Assembly (NCBI GenBank): GCA_949130495.1
Contig: OX422218.1
Location: 42,044,651-42,108,650, forward strand
Source: Sambucus nigra
Taxonomy: Eukaryota > Streptophyta > Magnoliopsida > Dipsacales > Adoxaceae
Direction of reading: 5' to 3'
DNA length: 64,000 nucleotides
The stretch's first letter is position 1; each line of letters begins with the position of its first letter. The position numbers and the translations under genes are program-made. The notes beneath the pieces were generated by a model, which worked only from the letters and a program-made list of their open reading frames with translations, was not told the DNA's origin and made no database searches. Shown here in pieces: positions 58,934 to 64,000 of this stretch.

Positions 58934-61658
58934 TGTGATAACCCGCACTCCGAAATAAGGGGTGGCCAGCCCGATACTCCGACATATACGGTAATCATGG
59001 ACGGAAATCATTCTCAGCACCACAGATATAGTAAGAGTAACCGAGAAAACCACCCAATAATTCAGAAAATGGGTTGTCAAAACAATTTATGCAATTTAAA
59101 AGTTAAGTTAAGAAAAACAATTTAAGCAACCCATTTTAGAACAATAGTGGAATTCAAAGAAACATAATAAATATTCATCTAAAACCACAATATACAAGGG
59201 GAGAACCGAATATGCTGTCGGTCCACAGCTACACAAAAGTAGGTACAACAGTTAGGTATTATGTTTTACATTCATTATACAAATACAAGTTTGGGCCACT
59301 CGCCCGAGTGACAGACCCGATCATAACTAGATATCAAAAGAATGACGGCGTCTAACAAAACATCCTGTAATATCCGCAATTTCATACAGCTCCTTTAAAA
59401 GTAAAATAGTAGGAATATCAACACGGGCGTCCTTGCGGAGGAGCAACTGGGCGGATACAATAACAAGCACAACATAGAGGAAAATGAACGGGTCAGAACC
59501 CGGTTTATATATAGTTCCCGGATGAACAAAAAGCATGCTAGATATGAACAGTTAATCATGACAATGGAAAGCAGAGTCTAACAACCTAAGCATAAATACT
59601 AATAAGGAAACTAACATGACATGCTTAAATAAACTATGCAGGAAAAGGAGATGATGGAATGATTAAATTAAAAGCTTCTATTCACCAATTTCCACTTTAA
59701 CCCAGTTTCCATTCCCTAACAGGAATACACTAATCATTATTTTCTCATTTTATTACTATTCCCATTCCTTAGCAAGAATGTAATTATCATAATATCATTT
59801 AGTGGAAATTATACAAACCTCAAGTCCCACTTGAGTTTAGAAAAGTCATATTCCTATACATATAACGATTCTAAGACCGCCCCTCAGAGTTTCCCCACTG
59901 GGCGCGCCCCTAAAAGACTATCATCTTCCAGGGGCCCATCAAACAAGGCAGCCTGGGTACCTAACGCACGTCAGGAAGTGTCCATATGCCTGCGAGTGAG
60001 TCATAACCACACCCGGAATTACTTCACTAGCGCAGAAGATTCATATAATAAACCCGCATATGGCCGAGGACTATAGTCTCCCTGCATTCAGTAGTCAAGG
60101 AACATCACCTCATGCGCGAGCTTCCCTTATGATAGCATTTAGAGAGGTGTGTTTAAGTAAATTAGCATTTACCATAAAAACCATACTTTTCCTTTTTATT
60201 AACATTTACATGTTTCATTTGTTTGAAACCGTTATCATAGGATAATTCATTTATTATCATCCTAGGTTATGCCTCGAATAAATCTCCAAGGGATCATATT
60301 AGTCTCCCGAACTTAAGGTCTTACATGCCTCATTTCAAGCCCCTAAAGTCTCCAAGTATGGGCCTACAATTCCCATCCATATTAATTGGATGCACAAAGA
60401 AAAGTGATGCCTTAACATCACTTAGGACAACCCCTCCCCCGGACTTAACCCCAAGTGAAACCCATTCAACACTAGGGTGACAACCAACTCAACTAGGACT
60501 CTAAAAGCCAAGGTTTACTTCATTCAAGAAGAGTCCTAATTTCCTAGGGGAAGAAAAGGTTTAAAACAAAAGTAGGAAATTGGGTAAGAAAAATAGGGGA
60601 CCGGTCGACCGGTCCCAAGACCGCGGTCGACCGCATCTCAAATTTTGGCTTATACTGAAAAGCAGAAAACTCATTTCGGGCGAGCCGGTCGACCTGCAAG
60701 GGACTCGCGGTCGACCGCGCCTTAAATTCATGCCTTTGAAAGAAAGCAGTGAGCCCTCTTCCGAAGGCCCGGTCGACCGGTCTGAGAGACGCGGTCGACC
60801 GGTCATAGCAGACCTAGACCTTTCTCTCCAATTTTCTTATAAACCCAAAATCAATAACCAACCCCAAAATCAACCAACAACATTTAATGATACTCAAAGA
60901 TCATAAATGCTCCCAACAACATTTTTCCACCTCAATCAACAATCTAATCCTATCAAGGATGTTGATACCCATAAATCCAACCAAAAACCACAATTATATA
61001 ACATCAAAACTATACATAACTCACCATACTAATTATTCATCCTAAACCATATAATAGCAAGTAGAAAACTTGCCTTGGGGCTTCAATATCATACTTGGTT
61101 GAAGAAGAAGGAAAGATCAAGCCATAAATCTTCAAGATCTCTCTCTTTCACTCCAATCTTCCACTCTCACTCTCACTGTAGGGCTAGAACACTTATGGCA
61201 AATAAGAGGAAATGAAAGTCTTGGGGAAAACTAAACGTGGCTTAAGATTAAAAAGTCTCCAACCTTTAAGTGTTAATATCGCAATAGTTAATTTCTAATA
61301 CACAATATGCCAAAACCAGTCAAAAGTGCCCAAAATCTCAAAATACAATATGGCACACATTTTGACTGTCTCGCACCTTCCGGAACTAACTACACCCTCC
61401 AAATTATCATTTGGAAATTTTATAAACCATTTTGAGTTCCGGTTCCATTTTAATTCAAATTGCCATTTTAATTTTCATGGCAAAATACAACACCACATGG
61501 TAAAAATCCCTTACCCACATGGTAATAATGCAACTTGATAGTAAATATTAACTTATTTCCTCAAATTAATACTTACCCACATCCGGCATTTTATATATGA
61601 AACTACTCAACATAGAAGATAAATATAAAATGGGCTCCCAAAAGCGAGGGTTGTTACA
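58934..61658 (-). repeat. Gypsy element 2, 5' LTR (2725 bp)
   Basis: Partner of 51392-54116 with identical length. The palindrome cluster (60597-60805) is slightly better kept than in the 3' LTR (for example GCGGTCGACCGC where the partner has GCGATCGACCGT). The hairpin is at 61057-61073. Confidence 0.95.
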
Positions 61659-61663
61659 TATTC

Positions 61664-61905
61664 CTTATATATACTCTCTCTCAAATCCTAGCGTGGAGCC
61701 TAACCTAACGTATATTACCATATTGCCCCTTAATTAAAAATTGGCTAATATGTTTAAATAATTATAAATATCCAAAAATCATTTAAATTTAAATTTTATA
61801 TTCGATTTCAAACTAAAATATATTAACCCCAATTAACGAAATAATAATATTACTCAAATCTTGTAAAATATTCATGAATAACCCTTCAAATATCGGGGTA
61901 TTGCA
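61664..61905 (-). mobile_element. Array LTR4, right part
   Basis: Continues the LTR broken at 51391 (CTTATATATACTCTCTC...) and ends GGGGTATTGCA. It is followed by TATTC (61906-61910), the same junction with LINE sequence as after LTR3. Confidence 0.88.
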
Positions 61906-63946
61906 TATTCCTCTTGGGTGATGAAGGTCTATAATCTCTTCTAGAGATACCTATGATGTATGGTAGTCTTGTGGGTATGGTGGCGTGTAAAAATGGCTCA
62001 AACGTCTCTCAATTATTTTTTGATGATGACTGTTTCCTTTTTAGTGAGTTTGGGTTGAGTGAGATGTTTACGAACTAGTCGTAGGTCAAAATATCAAGAT
62101 TGATAAATTTGGGATTGGGTTCAGTAGAAGTACTTCTATTGAGCATAATTGAGACATTAATAAGGCAATAGGGATTAGAAAGGGGTTATAGATGATAGAT
62201 AGTTGGATCTTTCGTAGATGGTAGGCAAATCTAAAAAAGAGGTTTTGGCGGGTTTAAAGGAGAAAGTGTAGAAAAAAGTAAGGGGGCAAAGGTCCTTATG
62301 TCTAAAACGAGCAAGGAAGACCTGATTAAGGCAGTCGTGAGTTTTTTTAAAATCCTTGACTATGTTCTGAGGATCTTCAATCTCCGATGATAACGTTTTA
62401 GTGGCCATAGGGGAAAAAATAAAAAGAGTGGTTGGTCTAGTTGGAAAAAATTGTGTATGTCCAGAAAAGTGTGTAGGTTAAGCTTTCGAGATCTTAAAAC
62501 TTTTAACCTTGCCCTTATTTTTAAATAGGAGGGGACTATCCTGAAAAATCCATATTCTTTAGTTAGTCATATTCTGAAGGCCAGGTACATTCTTAGTTGC
62601 TCCTTTTGGTAGGCATAACGGGGCTACAATCTTTCATATATTTTGAGTAGTATTTGGGATGGTAGATCTGTTTTAATTAGGGGGATGAGATGGAGAGTGA
62701 AAATGGAGAAAATATTAAAATTTGAAGGATAATTGGATCCCTAAACCCCCTTATTCAAACTATTTTAGAGTCCTACACTTGAGCACAACATTTTTTGTCA
62801 AAAGATCTCATTGAACAACTCACAGGTCAGTAGGACCTTAATTTCATGTCTTTGTGTTTTACTCGACAGGAAATTGATGATATTCTTAGGATCCCACTCA
62901 ATGGGACGCTATTAAAAGGCTATAAAAAGAGAGAGAGATTTGGCACTTTGAAAAAAATGGAAAAAACTTTATGAAGAGTGCATACCACGTTGCATAGGTT
63001 ATTAGGTTAGGTAAGTGGGGAAGATAATTTAGTATCCATCATCTTCTTCTGGTCCCCAAAACTCGAATATTATTTGGTACGGTTTGTTGTCGAAAAAAAT
63101 AGAGAATTTTATTTCCTGACTTTGCCTAACTACTGTTCCCATGGGAGAAAATTTTCAAAAATGTAAAATGAAGTCCCAATACCAGTGTTGTTATCTGTGA
63201 AATAGGGTGACTAACTCAGCTACTCATATTTTTTTGAGTTATCCATTGTAGTCAATGTTCTTAATTATTGTGTACAAAATTCAGAAGCCTTAGATGTCTC
63301 TATTATTGACATTTAAAACTTTAATTTTTTATATTTTTTTTTACCTTTTTTTAACGTTTAGAGTTGCAAATTCTCAAAAATGTTCTATGATTTAAGGGTC
63401 ATTTGTTTAAATTCCAGCCATCCTAATAAAATGGAAAATAAGATAAGGGTTATAACTGGATCAAGTTCCATTAAACTGAACTTTGATATTGCCACTTTTG
63501 ATGAGTCCAGAAGTTCAATAGTTGTAGTGATAATTAGAAATGATTGGGATGACTTTCTTGTGGGTTTATCCCAACATGTTTAGCAACCGCTTGAAGCTGA
63601 ATATGCGGAAGCACTGGCAGAAGATGTTGCACATGTGGTTTCTTCGAGAAGATTGTCAAAGCGTTATTCTTCGGCTTCGTAGCAAAGAAGAAATTTGGTT
63701 CGGTAGTGGAAACAACATTTCTTCAGTAAAAACGAGAACAACATTTCGCCAAAAGATTACGTTCTCTTTTGATAAATGGATTGGCAATGGGACCATCCCA
63801 TTTATTGGCTCAAAATGCCAAGTATGTTAGGTACTTTTGTGTATGGGATAGTAATATTCCACCCTTTCTAGACATTTATGTACACAACGATGTCTCCAGT
63901 CATGTGAATTAATGAGAAGATTTTGTTTTTAGTTCAAAGAAAAAAA
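61906..63946 (+). pseudogene. LINE copy 2, 3' part B (RT end, zf-RVT-like, RNase H, tail)
   Basis: The most complete LINE C-terminal half. It has RT with the F-x-D-D block (about 62010-62035), a region like RDLKTFNLA and I-W-D-G-R-S-V-L-I-R-G-M-R-W-R-V-x-N-G-E (about 62500-62720), a zf-RVT-like stretch, and an RNase H-like end (INFDIATFDESRSSIVVVIIRNDW, 63450-63560). It closes with HVNxxE near 63905. The tail is TTTTTAGTTCAAAG plus a run of eight or more A, directly followed by the target duplication. Many stops and shifts; not functional. Confidence 0.82.
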
Positions 63947-63962
63947 AAGGTTAAGGTATTTG
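63947..63962 (+). repeat. 3' target-site duplication of LINE copy 2
   Basis: AAGGTTAAGGTATTTG after the A-run, matching 35953-35968. Its first bases merge with the A-run. Downstream, CCTGGTTCT (63990-63998) is the flank also found after the truncated copy 1. Confidence 0.9.
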
Positions 63963-64000
63963 AAAACAAATGAATTTGTTCATGAAGCCCCTGGTTCTCA

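Larger units (their letters stand above)
51392..61658 (-). mobile_element. Gypsy element 2: Tekay/Del-type chromovirus, full length, defective by stops
   Basis: 10,267 bp on the minus strand with a perfect TATTC duplication (51387-51391 and 61659-61663). The 5' LTR is 58934-61658 and the 3' LTR 51392-54116, both exactly 2725 bp and about 97 percent alike (about 75 differences counted by eye). The internal domain is 4817 bp, with primer site, gag-pol in one uninterrupted reading frame except for eight stop codons, and polypurine tract. The last pol frame ends in a chromodomain-like tail. It is the youngest-looking complete element here, but not functional. Confidence 0.96.

Overview
The window is repeat-only plant DNA, most likely from pericentromeric or intergenic heterochromatin of a flowering plant, probably a eudicot. 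I find no convincing host gene, tRNA, rRNA or CRISPR. The evidence is the element types present: chromodomain Ty3/gypsy elements of the Tekay/Del type, a Sirevirus-like Ty1/copia element, an L1-type LINE whose ORF1 has a DUF4283-like domain, and a CACTA DNA transposon. All are primed or bounded as plant elements usually are (initiator tRNA-Met primer sites, 5-bp LTR target duplications, a 3-bp CACTA duplication). The species cannot be named from the sequence.

Layout. (1) 1-19735 is copy 1 of an old composite: an L1-type LINE split inside its reverse transcriptase by an array LTR-188 bp-LTR-188 bp-LTR. The third LTR of the array is itself split by an almost complete gypsy element (7462-18300, minus strand, TSD GAAAC). 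(2) 19736-35952 separates the copies. It holds a solo LTR (20021-22337) and a rotted gypsy fragment (about 22794-34800), which is broken by another solo LTR on the plus strand (23927-26822) and by a CACTA transposon (29567-34612, TSD GAA). (3) 35953-63962 is copy 2 of the same LINE-plus-array composite. Its third array LTR is split by a pol-less Sirevirus-like element (43266-49050, TSD ACCAT). A partial tandem duplication adds a fourth LTR, which is split by a second gypsy element (51392-61658, TSD TATTC). The LINE ends at a short A-run followed by its target duplication at 63947-63962.

How the pieces relate. Both LINE copies carry the same 16-bp target sequence, the same foreign fragment inside ORF1, the same central deletion and the same two-internal-domain array. 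They therefore descend from one insertion later copied by segmental duplication, not from two insertions. The full gypsy and Sirevirus-like elements came afterwards. No element is intact: gag-pol of the second gypsy element keeps one frame but has eight in-frame stops, the first has stops plus two frameshifts, and the Sirevirus-like element lacks pol. Any movement would need enzymes supplied from elsewhere.

The most unusual signal is a cluster of GC-rich perfect palindromes, nearly all centred on TCGA, in the LTRs of six different elements that are otherwise AT-rich. Each lineage has its own version (ATCGAT, GTCGAC or TTCGAA cores), and the clusters in the gypsy LTRs occupy comparable places.
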